64,000 bases of DNA, taken from assembly GCF_039535235.1 (NCBI RefSeq), contig NZ_BAAAWU010000001.1:434001-498000 (forward strand). Direction: 5' to 3'. The translations under genes were made by a program, and so were the position numbers. Below, one piece after another: positions 15,548 to 23,297 of the stretch. Source of the stretch: Streptomyces roseoviridis. Its GTDB lineage: Bacteria > Actinomycetota > Actinomycetes > Streptomycetales > Streptomycetaceae. Within the stretch, counting starts at the first letter, position 1. Each line of letters begins with the position of its first letter. The notes under the pieces are model-generated. The model saw only the letters and a list, made by a program, of their open reading frames with translations, was not told the DNA's origin and ran no database searches.

Positions 15548-16849
15548 TCAGGCGCGTCCCGCGGCCTTCTGGCTGCGCCGCGACAGCGAGTCGACGACCA
15601 CCGCGGCGAGCAGCACGGAACCGGTGATCATGAACTGGACGGCGTTGCTGACGCCCATGATGTTCATGCCGGACTGGATGGAGCCGATCACCAGGGCGCC
15701 GAGCAGGGCCGACCAGACCGAGCCGCGCCCGCCGAACAGGCTCGTGCCGCCGATGACGGCGGCGGCGATCACGTTCATCAGGAGGTTGCCGCCGCCGGAG
15801 GTCTGGCTCGCGGACTGGATCTGCCCGGCCAGGAAGACCCCGCCGATCGCCGCCATGGTGCCGGCGATGGTGAAGACGCTCATCCGGACGAAGGGCACGC
15901 TGATGCCGGCCCGGCGGGCGCCCTCGATGTTGCCGCCGACCGCGAAGATCTGCCGCCCGTAGCGGGTGCGGCGCAGGACGAAGTCGAGCAGCACCAGCAG
16001 GATCAGGAAGATCAGCAGCGCCAGGGGCAGGCCCTGGTAGCGGTTGAGGATGTAGGCGGCGGCGAAGGCGAGGGCCGCGAGCACGACCGTACGCAGCACG
16101 ATCTCGGCGACCGGCCGGAACGGCACCCGGGCGGCCTGCCGGCGGCGCGCGTCCAGGAGCGAGGCGAGCAGGAACAGTCCGACGCCCACGGCGGCCGTGA
16201 CGTACGCGGCGGCGGGGCTGTGGAAGAGGGTCGAGTACAGCCGGGAGACGACGCTCTCGGCCGGGATGTTGACGGTGCCGGTGGTGCCGAGCACCTGGAG
16301 CATGAGCCCGTTCCAGGCGAGGTTGCCCGCGAGGGTGACGACGAACGCGGGCACGCCCACCTTCGCGAAGAAGAAGCCGTGGATCAGGCCGACGGCCGCT
16401 CCCCCGGCGACGGCGACGAGCAGCGCCAGCCATTCGTTCATGCCGTTCAGGACGTTGAGCACGGCGAAGATCGCCGCGCACAGTCCGCTGACGGAGCCGA
16501 CGGAGAGGTCGATCTCCCCGAGCAGCAGGACGAAGACGATTCCGACGGCGATCATGCCGGTGCCGACGATCTGCTGGCTGAGGTCGGAGAGGTTCTGGGC
16601 GGAGAGGAAGGCGCTGTCCAGGGTGCCGAAGACGGTCCAGATGATGATCACGGCGACGACCACCGGCAGCGAACCCAGCTCGCCGCTGCGGAGCTTGCGC
16701 CGGACCTCGCCGGCGTAGCCGCGCAGGCCCTCCTCCCGGACGATCAGCCGGCTGTCGACGGCGGGCACGGCCTCGGGCGCGGGCTCCTGCGCGGCGCTGC
16801 CGTGCCCGAGCGGGTTCTCGGGGCCCTGGGAGTCCCGGGAGCGTCTCAT
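15548..16849 (-). CDS. Sugar ABC transporter permease, xylose XylH-like
   Basis: A 433-residue inner-membrane permease of the ribose/xylose (BPD_transp_2) family with about ten hydrophobic segments between residues 60 and 420. Recognisable conserved stretches are GIVFVLLLGEIDLSVGSVSG, GVPAFVVTLAGNLAWNG, TRYGRQIFAVGGNIEGARRA and GGTSLFGGRGS. The cytoplasmic N-terminus (1-50) is charged. Its start overlaps the ATPase stop (ATGA), so the order is binding protein, ATPase, permease. It would form the pore as a homodimer for xylose or a related sugar; the exact sugar is inferred from similarity only. Confidence 0.9.
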   Translation of the reverse strand: MRRSRDSQGPENPLGHGSAAQEPAPEAVPAVDSRLIVREEGLRGYAGEVRRKLRSGELGSLPVVVAVIIIWTVFGTLDSAFLSAQNLSDLSQQIVGTGMIAVGIVFVLLLGEIDLSVGSVSGLCAAIFAVLNVLNGMNEWLALLVAVAGGAAVGLIHGFFFAKVGVPAFVVTLAGNLAWNGLMLQVLGTTGTVNIPAESVVSRLYSTLFHSPAAAYVTAAVGVGLFLLASLLDARRRQAARVPFRPVAEIVLRTVVLAALAFAAAYILNRYQGLPLALLIFLILLVLLDFVLRRTRYGRQIFAVGGNIEGARRAGISVPFVRMSVFTIAGTMAAIGGVFLAGQIQSASQTSGGGNLLMNVIAAAVIGGTSLFGGRGSVWSALLGALVIGSIQSGMNIMGVSNAVQFMITGSVLLAAVVVDSLSRRSQKAAGRA

Positions 16850-17646
16850 GGCGTCTCCTCCCCCCGCTGTTCCCGCTCCTCGCGGATCCGGGCCTGGCGG
16901 CGGGTGACGGCGCTCTCGGTGGCCCCGGTGATGGCGGAGATGATCTCTTCGGTGGTGGTGGAGCGCTTGTCGAAGACGCCGTTGTTGCGGCCGAGCCGCA
17001 GCACCGCGATCCGGTCCGCGACGGCCATCACGTCCACCATGTTGTGGCTGATGAGGATGGTGCCCAGACCGTGCTCGCGGAGCCGTTCGACGAGGTCGAG
17101 GACCTGGGCGGTCTGCTCGACGCCCAGCGCGGCGGTCGGCTCGTCGAGGATGACGACCTTCGGGTCGCCGACGAGGGACCGGGCGATGGCCACCGTCTGG
17201 CGCTGACCGCCGGAGAGGGACGCGACGGGGATGCGGACCGACGGGATCCTGATGGACAGGGTGTCGAGCAGCTCGCGGGCGCGCTGCTCCATGCGGACCT
17301 CGTCGAGCACGCCGAAGCGGCGCAGCTCCCGGCCGAGGAAGAGGTTTCCGACGACATCGAGATTGTCGCAGAGCGCGAGGTCCTGGTAGACGGTCGCGAT
17401 GCCGAGGTTCTGGGCGTCGTGGGGCCGGTGGATGGTGACCGGCCGGCCCTGCCATTCGATGACGCCGTCGTCGGGCGGGTTCACTCCGGCGATGGCCTTG
17501 ACGGCGGTCGACTTGCCGGCGCCGTTGTCGCCGACGAGGGCGACGACCTCACCGGGGCGGACCTCGAGGTCGAAGTCCGACAGGGCCTGGACCGCGCCGA
17601 ACCGTTTGGAGACCCCCCGCAGTGTCAGCACTGGTGCTTCCGGCAC
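16846..17646 (-). CDS. Sugar ABC transporter ATP-binding protein, single-domain XylG-like
   Basis: A 266-residue ATPase. Walker A is GDNGAGKST (39-47), the signature is LSGGQRQ, Walker B is VVILDEPTAAL, and the H-loop is in LISHNM. Escherichia coli XylG and RbsA contain two fused nucleotide-binding domains; this protein has only one and should act as a homodimer, a variant that is common in actinobacteria. The GTG start has GAGGAGG upstream. It lies 52 bases after the binding-protein gene and overlaps the permease gene. Confidence 0.9.
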   Translation of the reverse strand: MPEAPVLTLRGVSKRFGAVQALSDFDLEVRPGEVVALVGDNGAGKSTAVKAIAGVNPPDDGVIEWQGRPVTIHRPHDAQNLGIATVYQDLALCDNLDVVGNLFLGRELRRFGVLDEVRMEQRARELLDTLSIRIPSVRIPVASLSGGQRQTVAIARSLVGDPKVVILDEPTAALGVEQTAQVLDLVERLREHGLGTILISHNMVDVMAVADRIAVLRLGRNNGVFDKRSTTTEEIISAITGATESAVTRRQARIREEREQRGEETP

Positions 17647-17698
17647 CGCGACCGCCTCCTCGGCGGGATACGGGTGAGGGCTGTGGCGAGGCTCCGGG

Positions 17699-18787
17699 CT
17701 ACTGGAGTCCGGCCTTCTTGCAGGCGTCGGCGTAGGCGGGCGTGCAGATCTCCTTGACCGTGTACAGCCCGTCCTTGACGACCGTGTCCTTGATGTTGTC
17801 CTTGTCGACCACGACCGGGGTCAGCAGGGTGGCCGGGACCTTCTGGCCGCTGCCGCTGGTGACGGTGGTGGGGGTCAGGTCCTTGGAGAGCGGCTTGCCC
17901 TCGGCGAGTTCGACCGCCATCCGGGCGGCGATGTCGGCCTCCGGCTTGTACGGCTTCTCCACGGTGATGGTCTGGGTGCCGAGCAGGATCCGCTGGATGG
18001 CGTCGAGCTGGGCGTCCTGGCCGGTCAGGGGCACGTTCATGCCGGCGGCCTTGAGGGCGGTCGCGATGCCGGCGGCCAGTCCGTCGTTGGCCGAGTAGAC
18101 GCCGACGATCCGGTCCTTGCCGAGCGCGCTGATGGCTCCGGACATCTGCTGGTTGGCGTTGTTCGGGTCCCAGTTCGGGGTGTCGTACTCCTTGCCGATC
18201 TTCACCTTGCCGTCCAGGACGGAGTGCGCACCGGCCTTGAACTCGGCCGCGTTGGGGTCGGTCGGCGAGCCGTTGTGCATCACGATCTCGCCGTCGCCGG
18301 CGCGGTCGCCGAGCGCGTCGAGGAGCGCCTTGCCCTGCAGTTCGCCGACCTTGCGGTTGTCGTACGAGACGTAGGCGTCGACCGGGCCCTGGGCGAGGCG
18401 GTCGTAGGCGACGACCTTCACGCCGGCCCGCTTGGCCTTGTCCACGGAGGACTGGATGGACTTGGCGTCGACGGCGTCCAGGATGAGGACCTTGTTGCCC
18501 TTGGCGAGGGCGGTGTTGACCTGCTGTTGCTGGGTCGTCGCGCTCTCGGCCGCGTTGTAGTAGTCGATCCGGGCGCCGGGCGCGAGTTCCTTGATCTTGG
18601 CCTCGATGTAGGGCCGGTCGAACTTCTCGTACCGGGTGGTCTTGCTCTCCGGCAGCAGCAGTCCGATCCTCACGTCCTCCTGGGCGGCCGCCTGGCCGGT
18701 CGCCTGCGCGCCGCTGGTGGCGAGCAAGCCCAGGGAGAGGGCGGCGGTTCCGGTGAGGGCGATCGCCGCTCGCACGATTCGGGTCAT
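17699..18787 (-). CDS. Sugar ABC transporter substrate-binding protein, XylF-like
   Basis: A 362-residue periplasmic-binding-type protein with an N-terminal signal peptide (MTRIVRAAIALTGTAALSLG ... GAQATG). It has no clear lipobox cysteine at the cleavage site, unlike most Gram-positive binding proteins. The type I two-lobe fold is indicated by VRIGLLLPESKTTRYEKFDR, GVKVVAYDRLAQGPVDAYVS and IVGVYSANDGLAAGIATALK, which match the xylose-binding protein family. Two cysteines near the C-terminus (EICTPAYADACKKAGLQ) may form a disulfide. GGAAGGAG precedes the ATG at 18787. It is the first gene of the three-gene importer operon. Confidence 0.9.
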   Translation of the reverse strand: MTRIVRAAIALTGTAALSLGLLATSGAQATGQAAAQEDVRIGLLLPESKTTRYEKFDRPYIEAKIKELAPGARIDYYNAAESATTQQQQVNTALAKGNKVLILDAVDAKSIQSSVDKAKRAGVKVVAYDRLAQGPVDAYVSYDNRKVGELQGKALLDALGDRAGDGEIVMHNGSPTDPNAAEFKAGAHSVLDGKVKIGKEYDTPNWDPNNANQQMSGAISALGKDRIVGVYSANDGLAAGIATALKAAGMNVPLTGQDAQLDAIQRILLGTQTITVEKPYKPEADIAARMAVELAEGKPLSKDLTPTTVTSGSGQKVPATLLTPVVVDKDNIKDTVVKDGLYTVKEICTPAYADACKKAGLQ

Positions 18788-18945
18788 GGCGGGCTCCTTC
18801 CGCGCGCCCCGGGTCCCTCCACCGCGGGGCTGTGGGGCTGCGAGAACCGCCAAGCCGCGGGAGCGCCGGCGCACCTATGGCCTATGTATCGACACTAGCC
18901 CCGGGTCGGGGGCGGCGCAGGCCGGGCGTGCGGGCCCGTGGGGAC

Positions 18946-19009
18946 GGGAGCGGCGTACGGGAGCGGCGTACGGGAGCGGCGCCGCGCCCCCGTGGCGCGG
19001 CGCCGCTCC
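18946..19009. terminator. Very stable 16-bp hairpin with 13-bp direct repeats
   Basis: GGGAGCGGCGTAC occurs at 18946-18958 and 18959-18971, and a third partial copy begins the hairpin. From 18973 to 19009 a perfect 16-bp stem closes on a 5-base loop (CCCGT). It follows the aminopeptidase gene (ends 19062) on the minus strand and separates it from the sugar operon. An AT-richer patch at 18877-18898 containing two CATAGG units probably holds the sugar-operon promoter. Confidence 0.7.
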
Positions 19010-19061
19010 GGTGACGCGCCCGCGCCCCGCGGCGGGGGCGGGGCGGCGGGCCGGCCGGTGG

Positions 19062-20471
19062 TCAGCCCGCGGTGCGGGCCATCCATGCCTCGACCTCGTC
19101 GGCGGAGCGCGGCAGCGCGGCCGAGAGGTTCTCGTGGCCGTCCTCGGTGACGAGCAGGTCGTCCTCGATGCGGACGCCGATGCCCCGCCACTCCTCGGGC
19201 ACGGTGAGGTCGTCGGGCTGGAAGTACAGGCCCGGTTCGACGGTGAGGACCATGCCCGGTTCGAGGACGCCGTCGACGTAGTCCTCGTTGCGGGCCTCGG
19301 CGCAGTCGTGGACGTCGAGGCCGAGCATGTGCCCGGTGCCGGCCATGGTGAAGCGGCGCTGGAGTCCCAGGGCGTACGCGCGCTCGGCGGGGCCCTCAAT
19401 GAAGCCCCAGTCGACCAGGCGGGCCGCAAGGTGGCGCTGGGCCGCCTCGTGGAAGTCACGGTAGGCGGCGCCCGGCTTGACCGCGGCCATGCCGGCCTCC
19501 TGGGCCTCGTACACCGCTTCGTACACGCGGCGCTGCACGGGCGTGAAGGTGCCGCTGATCGGGAGGGTCCGGGTGACGTCGGCGGTGTAGAGGGTGTGGG
19601 TCTCCACGCCCGCGTCGAGGAGCAGCAGGTCGCCGGGGCGGACGGGGCCGTCGTTGTCGGTCCAGTGCATGATCGTGGCGTGTTCGCCGGCCGCGCAGAT
19701 GGAGCCGTAGCCGACGGAGTTGCCCTCCAGGCGGGCGCGCCGGAAGAAGGTGCCCTCGATCCAGCGCTCGGAGGTGGCGACGGCGCGGGAGAGCTCCGCG
19801 ACGGCGTCGGTGAAGCCGCGCACGGTGGAGTCGACGGCCTTGCGCATCTCGCCGATCTCCCAGGCGTCCTTGACGAGCCGGAGGTCGCCGAGCGCCTCCT
19901 CCAGCTCGGCGTCGCGCTCCTCGTCGGTGGTGACGGCGGCCTGGAGGGCCGGGTCGATGCCGCGGACGATCCTGGTGGGGACGGTGGAGGCGGCGAGGTC
20001 CTCGGCGGCGGTGCGCACGTCGCGGCAGGCGAGGCCGAGGACGCGCGCGGACTCGGCGAGGGAGCGGCGCCGGCCCGTCCACAGTTCGGCGTGGTAGCCG
20101 ATCCAGAACTCGTCGGTGTCCCGGCTGTCGCGCGGCAGCTGGTAGCAGTACGCGTCGTGTCCGCCGCCGGGGCGCGGCTCCAGGACGAGGGCGCCGTCGC
20201 GGGTCCGGTCGCCGGTCATGTGCACATAGCCCGAGTAGGGCCGGAACGGGTAGGTGTCGTCGTTGGAGCGGGTCTTGAGGTTCCCCGAGGGGATCACGAG
20301 GCGCTCGCCCGGGAAGCGGGCGGAGAGCGCGGCGCGGCGGCGGGCCGCGTACGGGGCCTGCTCGTCGGGCGTGAGGTCGTGCCGCTCGGTGTCGGCCCAG
20401 CCGGTGCGCATGAGGGCGGACAGTTCCTCGGAGATCTCCGTGTACAGACCGTTCTTTCGGCGCTTGGCCAC
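19062..20471 (-). CDS. pepP: Xaa-Pro aminopeptidase (aminopeptidase P)
   Basis: A 469-residue metalloprotease of family M24B that removes the first residue from peptides with proline in position two. The N-terminal domain spans residues 30-200; the pita-bread catalytic domain has the five metal ligands in LLLLDAGVETHTLYTADVTR (two Asp), GHMLGLDVHD (His), VLTVEPGLYF (Glu) and GIGVRIEDD (Glu). The GTG at 20471 follows GAAGGGG and begins VAKRRKNGLY; a longer upstream frame crosses the divergent promoter region and is not credible. The gene is divergent from the regulator at 20629 and followed by a strong hairpin. Confidence 0.92.
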   Translation of the reverse strand: MAKRRKNGLYTEISEELSALMRTGWADTERHDLTPDEQAPYAARRRAALSARFPGERLVIPSGNLKTRSNDDTYPFRPYSGYVHMTGDRTRDGALVLEPRPGGGHDAYCYQLPRDSRDTDEFWIGYHAELWTGRRRSLAESARVLGLACRDVRTAAEDLAASTVPTRIVRGIDPALQAAVTTDEERDAELEEALGDLRLVKDAWEIGEMRKAVDSTVRGFTDAVAELSRAVATSERWIEGTFFRRARLEGNSVGYGSICAAGEHATIMHWTDNDGPVRPGDLLLLDAGVETHTLYTADVTRTLPISGTFTPVQRRVYEAVYEAQEAGMAAVKPGAAYRDFHEAAQRHLAARLVDWGFIEGPAERAYALGLQRRFTMAGTGHMLGLDVHDCAEARNEDYVDGVLEPGMVLTVEPGLYFQPDDLTVPEEWRGIGVRIEDDLLVTEDGHENLSAALPRSADEVEAWMARTAG

Positions 20472-20552
20472 GAGTGCCCCTTCGTCGAGTGGGTGTGTGC
20501 GCTGTGTCGGCCCCCGGACCGTAGCCCGCCGGACGGCCGTGCGGGGCCGGGA

Positions 20553-20602
20553 AGTGCCAGTGGCACTGATCGGCCACACGGGGAGCGGGGCGGGCCGATA
20601 AT
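20553..20602 (+). promoter_or_regulatory. Regulator promoter with 15-bp palindrome
   Basis: AGTGCCA-G-TGGCACT (20553-20567) is a perfect dyad in the divergent region. GATAAT at 20597-20602 is a plausible -10 for the regulator gene starting at 20629, which would place the dyad close to the -35. It could be an autoregulatory site. Confidence 0.4.
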
Positions 20603-20628
20603 GCGGGGCGGGACGAAGGGACGGACGG

Positions 20629-21651
20629 ATGGGGACGGGACGGGCGCGTGAGGAACGCGACGGGCGCATGAGCGACGGGCGGCTCGGGGAGGCGCTGCGG
20701 CTGCTCGGTGTCGGCGAGGCGGCCCGCCGGGTCTATCTGGCCCTGCTCGACGCGGCGCCCGCGCCGCTGGGCGCGATCGGGCGGGCGGCCGGTCTGGCCG
20801 GTGCGGAGCTCACGGCGGCGTACGGGGAGCTGGTCGGCGCCGGCCTGGCGAGCGCCGCCGCCGAGGACGGCGACATGGTGGCGCCGGTGCCGCCGGCGGC
20901 GGGTCTGGAGATCCTGGCCCGGCACCGGGCGGCGGAGCTGGAGGAGTCGAGGATCGCGGTGGGCGGTGCCTTCGAGTCGTTCCGGCGGCATCGGCTCGCG
21001 GCGTACAACGACCACCTCGTGGAGGTCGTCACCGGGGACGCCATCGCTCCCCGGATGCGGCAGGCATGGGCGAGCGCCCGGGAGCAGATCCGGCAGCTGG
21101 ACTCGCCGCCGTACGTCCCGATCGCGGGCGCCACCGAGGACGCGCTGGCGACGCTCGCCCGGGGCGTGACGCAGCGGGTGGTCTACTCGCAGGGTTCGCT
21201 GGAGCACCCGGGGAAGCTGGCCACGGTGATCGAGCCGTGCATCGAGGCGGGCGAGCAGGCGAGGGTGCTGCCGTCGGTGCCGGTCAAGCTGCTGATCATC
21301 GACGAGGCGTACGCCCTGGTGTCGCTGTCGATCCAGGAGGCGGACGTGGTCAACACCGTCCTCGTGGTGCAGCCGTGCGGGCTGCTGTCCGCGCTGGTGG
21401 CGCTGTTCGAGCAGTCCTGGCGGAGCGCCCTGCCCTTCCACGGCCGCACCGCGCGCCCGGCCGGTCTGCCGCCGGCCGACCGGCGGTTGCTGCGGCTGCT
21501 CGCGGGAGGCGCGAGCGACGAGGTCATCGCCCGGGAGCTGGGGATCAGCCGCCGCACCCTGTTCCGGCGCCTCCAGGTCCTGATGGCGCGGCTCGGCGCG
21601 GCGAACCGGTTCCAGATGGCGCTGCAGGCCCAGCGCTCCGGGTGGCTGTGA
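20629..21651 (+). CDS. TrmB/LuxR-like transcriptional regulator of the peptide operon
   Basis: A 340-residue regulator. The N-terminus (residues 14-75) looks like a TrmB-type winged helix (ALRLLGVGEAARRVYLALLD), the middle (110-260) resembles a phospholipase-D-like sensor fold, and the C-terminus has a LuxR-type helix-turn-helix (GASDEVIARELGISRRTLFR). This architecture is common in Streptomyces beside secondary-metabolite and lanthipeptide genes. The nearest downstream genes form the peptide-export operon, so control of that operon is likely but inferred. ATG 20629 has AAGGGA upstream; an internal ATG at 20668 is an alternative. Confidence 0.75.
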   Translation: MGTGRAREERDGRMSDGRLGEALRLLGVGEAARRVYLALLDAAPAPLGAIGRAAGLAGAELTAAYGELVGAGLASAAAEDGDMVAPVPPAAGLEILARHRAAELEESRIAVGGAFESFRRHRLAAYNDHLVEVVTGDAIAPRMRQAWASAREQIRQLDSPPYVPIAGATEDALATLARGVTQRVVYSQGSLEHPGKLATVIEPCIEAGEQARVLPSVPVKLLIIDEAYALVSLSIQEADVVNTVLVVQPCGLLSALVALFEQSWRSALPFHGRTARPAGLPPADRRLLRLLAGGASDEVIARELGISRRTLFRRLQVLMARLGAANRFQMALQAQRSGWL

Positions 21652-22170
21652 CGGCCGCGTCCGGTCCGGGCCGGGTGGCCCGGCCTCGCACGGGCCCCGC
21701 ACCGCCCGCGCCCGCCCCGCCCGCCGATCCCTGCGCCGCCCGCCCCGCCCGCCGGGCCCGCGCCGCTCGCCCCGCCCGCCCCGCCCGCGCCGCTCGCGCC
21801 CGCCCGGTCCGCGCCCGCCCTGCCCCTCGGGTCGCGCGCCGTTCCCGCTCTCTGCCGGGAACCCGCACATTGTGTACGTGCCGCGAAGCCGGCCTCCTGT
21901 GCCGCTCCCCGGTCCGGCACAGCCGGCCGGGCCCTTCTGTCGTGCTTCACCCGATTCCTCCACCGAGCGCAACGGACCGCTGGAATCTGTTACTCCGTTT
22001 CGCGGAGAAGTTGTCGCCATCGCGTGAAACATGCTGCACGCCGGTCTCCCGACGTGCAGGAACGAGCCTGACAGGGCGTCAACCGAAGTGGAACGGCCAC
22101 CCGTTCGCGTGCTTTGATCTGCCGCGCCGCGGCATTCGGATTCCCCCCACCCTGACGAAAGGTGCGCTCC
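21652..22170. promoter_or_regulatory. Gap with hairpins and the peptide gene leader region
   Basis: There is no credible gene in this 519-base gap. The first part (21690-21840) is almost pure C/G with repeated CCCGCCCGCC. Two hairpins follow: GTTCCCG-N8-CGGGAAC at 21841-21862 and TGTGCCG-N10-CGGCACA at 21898-21921, likely terminators for the regulator gene. From 21925 the GC content falls to more ordinary levels up to the peptide start, which suggests a promoter and leader; CTCCG-N5-CGGAG lies at about 21992-22006. No confident -10/-35 pair was found. Confidence 0.5.
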
Positions 22171-22422
22171 ATGCGTAACGACATCGAGACCCTCGAGCTC
22201 GACGACAACGCCCTCGACGCCGTCTCCGGCGGTGTCATCAGCGTGAACGGCGGTCTCGCCGGCGCCGCGACCGGTGACGTCGCCACCCTGCTCGGCACCG
22301 TCGGCTCCCTGCAGTCCGTGCAGGCCGTCGAGGGCATCGCCACCGGCGTCCCGGGCCTGGCCCAGGGCATCACCGGCGTCTCGGTGAACACCGCCGCCGT
22401 GACCGGTCTCGCCGGTCTCTGA
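22171..22422 (+). CDS. Double-glycine leader peptide precursor (bacteriocin/signal peptide candidate)
   Basis: An 83-residue precursor. The leader MRNDIETLELDDNALDAVSG ends in a Gly-Gly at residues 20-21, the site cut by C39 peptidases, with the usual hydrophobic residues at -4, -7 and -12 (V, L, L/A region). The remaining 62 residues are rich in Gly, Ala, Val, Thr and Leu, contain no Cys, Trp, Tyr, Phe or Lys, and are strongly hydrophobic (for example VATLLGTVGSLQSVQAVEGI). A second Gly-Gly at 27-28 is possible. GAAAGG precedes the ATG; a GTG at 22162 would add three residues. The exporter genes follow after a strong hairpin. Without Cys it cannot be a lanthipeptide; it resembles an unmodified class II-type peptide. 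Confidence 0.85.
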   Translation: MRNDIETLELDDNALDAVSGGVISVNGGLAGAATGDVATLLGTVGSLQSVQAVEGIATGVPGLAQGITGVSVNTAAVTGLAGL

Positions 22423-22432
22423 GCAGACCCGT

Positions 22433-22472
22433 CCGTGGACCCCGGGGCGCGGGAGCGCCCCGGGGTCCACGG
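22433..22472 (+). terminator. 18-bp hairpin between peptide and exporter genes
   Basis: A perfect 18-bp stem (22433-22450 with 22455-22472) closes on a GGGA loop, 11 bases after the peptide stop codon. It probably stops most transcripts so that the precursor is made in excess of the exporter, or protects the peptide mRNA from decay. Confidence 0.8.
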
Positions 22473-22526
22473 CCCCCCGCCGCTCTTCACGGCGCAGCGC
22501 AGCACAGGCAGTCGAAGGAACAGTCC

Positions 22527-23297
22527 ATGCAATTCCGCCAGAAGGCCCTGTCCAAGCTGCAGTCGCCCGAAGAACTCGACCTGCCGGTGCGGTTCGCCCG
22601 GCCCCAGGGCCGTCTCGTCCTGGCCGTCACGGTCCTCGTCATGGCCGTCGCCGGCGTGTGGGCCTTCACCGGCACGGTGACGTCCAAGCTGAGCGCGCCC
22701 GGGATCCTCACCCGGCCCGAGGGCCGGTACCTGCTGCAGAGCCCGGTCGCGGGACAGGTGACGGAGCTCCTCGTCGCCGAGGGCGCCCGGGTCTCCCCCG
22801 GTCAGCCGCTCGCCGTCGTCCGCACCGAGCGGGGCGACCGGCCGGTGCGCGTCGTGGCCGGCGGCCGACTGGCCGCGCTGCACGTGGCGCCGGGCGCCGT
22901 CCTGGCGACCGGCGCGGACGTGGCGACCGTCGAACGCGTCACCGGTGGCGACGACCGCCTCGTGGCCGTCCTGTACGTACCGCCCGGCGCGACCGGCACC
23001 GTCCGGACGGGCGCCCGGGTCGACGTCACCCTGCCCTCGGTGGCCGGGGGCGGCGGCGCGGTGCTGCGCGGCCGGGTCGGCTCGGTGGGCCGCGCGCCGC
23101 AGACGCGGGCGCAGATCGGCGGCTTCCTCGGCGACGACGGCCTCGCCGCGCACTTCACGCGGCAGGGCAGCCCGGTGGCGGTGCTCGTGACCCTGGAGCG
23201 CTCCGGCGGCCGCCCCGACGCCGACGACTCCGGCACGCCGGTCACCGGCGCCGTCCACCTCTCCTCGCAACGCCCCGTCGACTGGCTGCTCCCGTGA
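22527..23297 (+). CDS. NHLM-type HlyD-like secretion adaptor
   Basis: A 256-residue membrane-fusion-type protein. Its start (MQFRQKALSKLQSPEELDLP) matches the NHLM bacteriocin system secretion protein family, and a single membrane segment (RLVLAVTVLVMAVAGVWAFT) follows at residues 29-50. Two half-motifs of the lipoyl-like domain are visible: SPVAGQVTELLVAEGARVSP and GGRLAALHVAPGAVLATGAD. It should bridge the ABC exporter and the cell wall space. GAAGGA lies before the ATG. Its stop overlaps the GTG of the next gene, so the two are coupled. Confidence 0.88.
   Translation: MQFRQKALSKLQSPEELDLPVRFARPQGRLVLAVTVLVMAVAGVWAFTGTVTSKLSAPGILTRPEGRYLLQSPVAGQVTELLVAEGARVSPGQPLAVVRTERGDRPVRVVAGGRLAALHVAPGAVLATGADVATVERVTGGDDRLVAVLYVPPGATGTVRTGARVDVTLPSVAGGGGAVLRGRVGSVGRAPQTRAQIGGFLGDDGLAAHFTRQGSPVAVLVTLERSGGRPDADDSGTPVTGAVHLSSQRPVDWLLP

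Noticed and set aside
21690..21840. C-rich tract with CCCGCCCGCC units, considered as a regulatory repeat
   Set aside because: The units are irregular and fit simple base-composition drift in a non-coding gap.
19456..22470. A 1004-codon minus-strand frame across the aminopeptidase and regulator genes
   Set aside because: The aminopeptidase motifs lie in another frame, and the composition is typical of antisense shadows in high-GC DNA.
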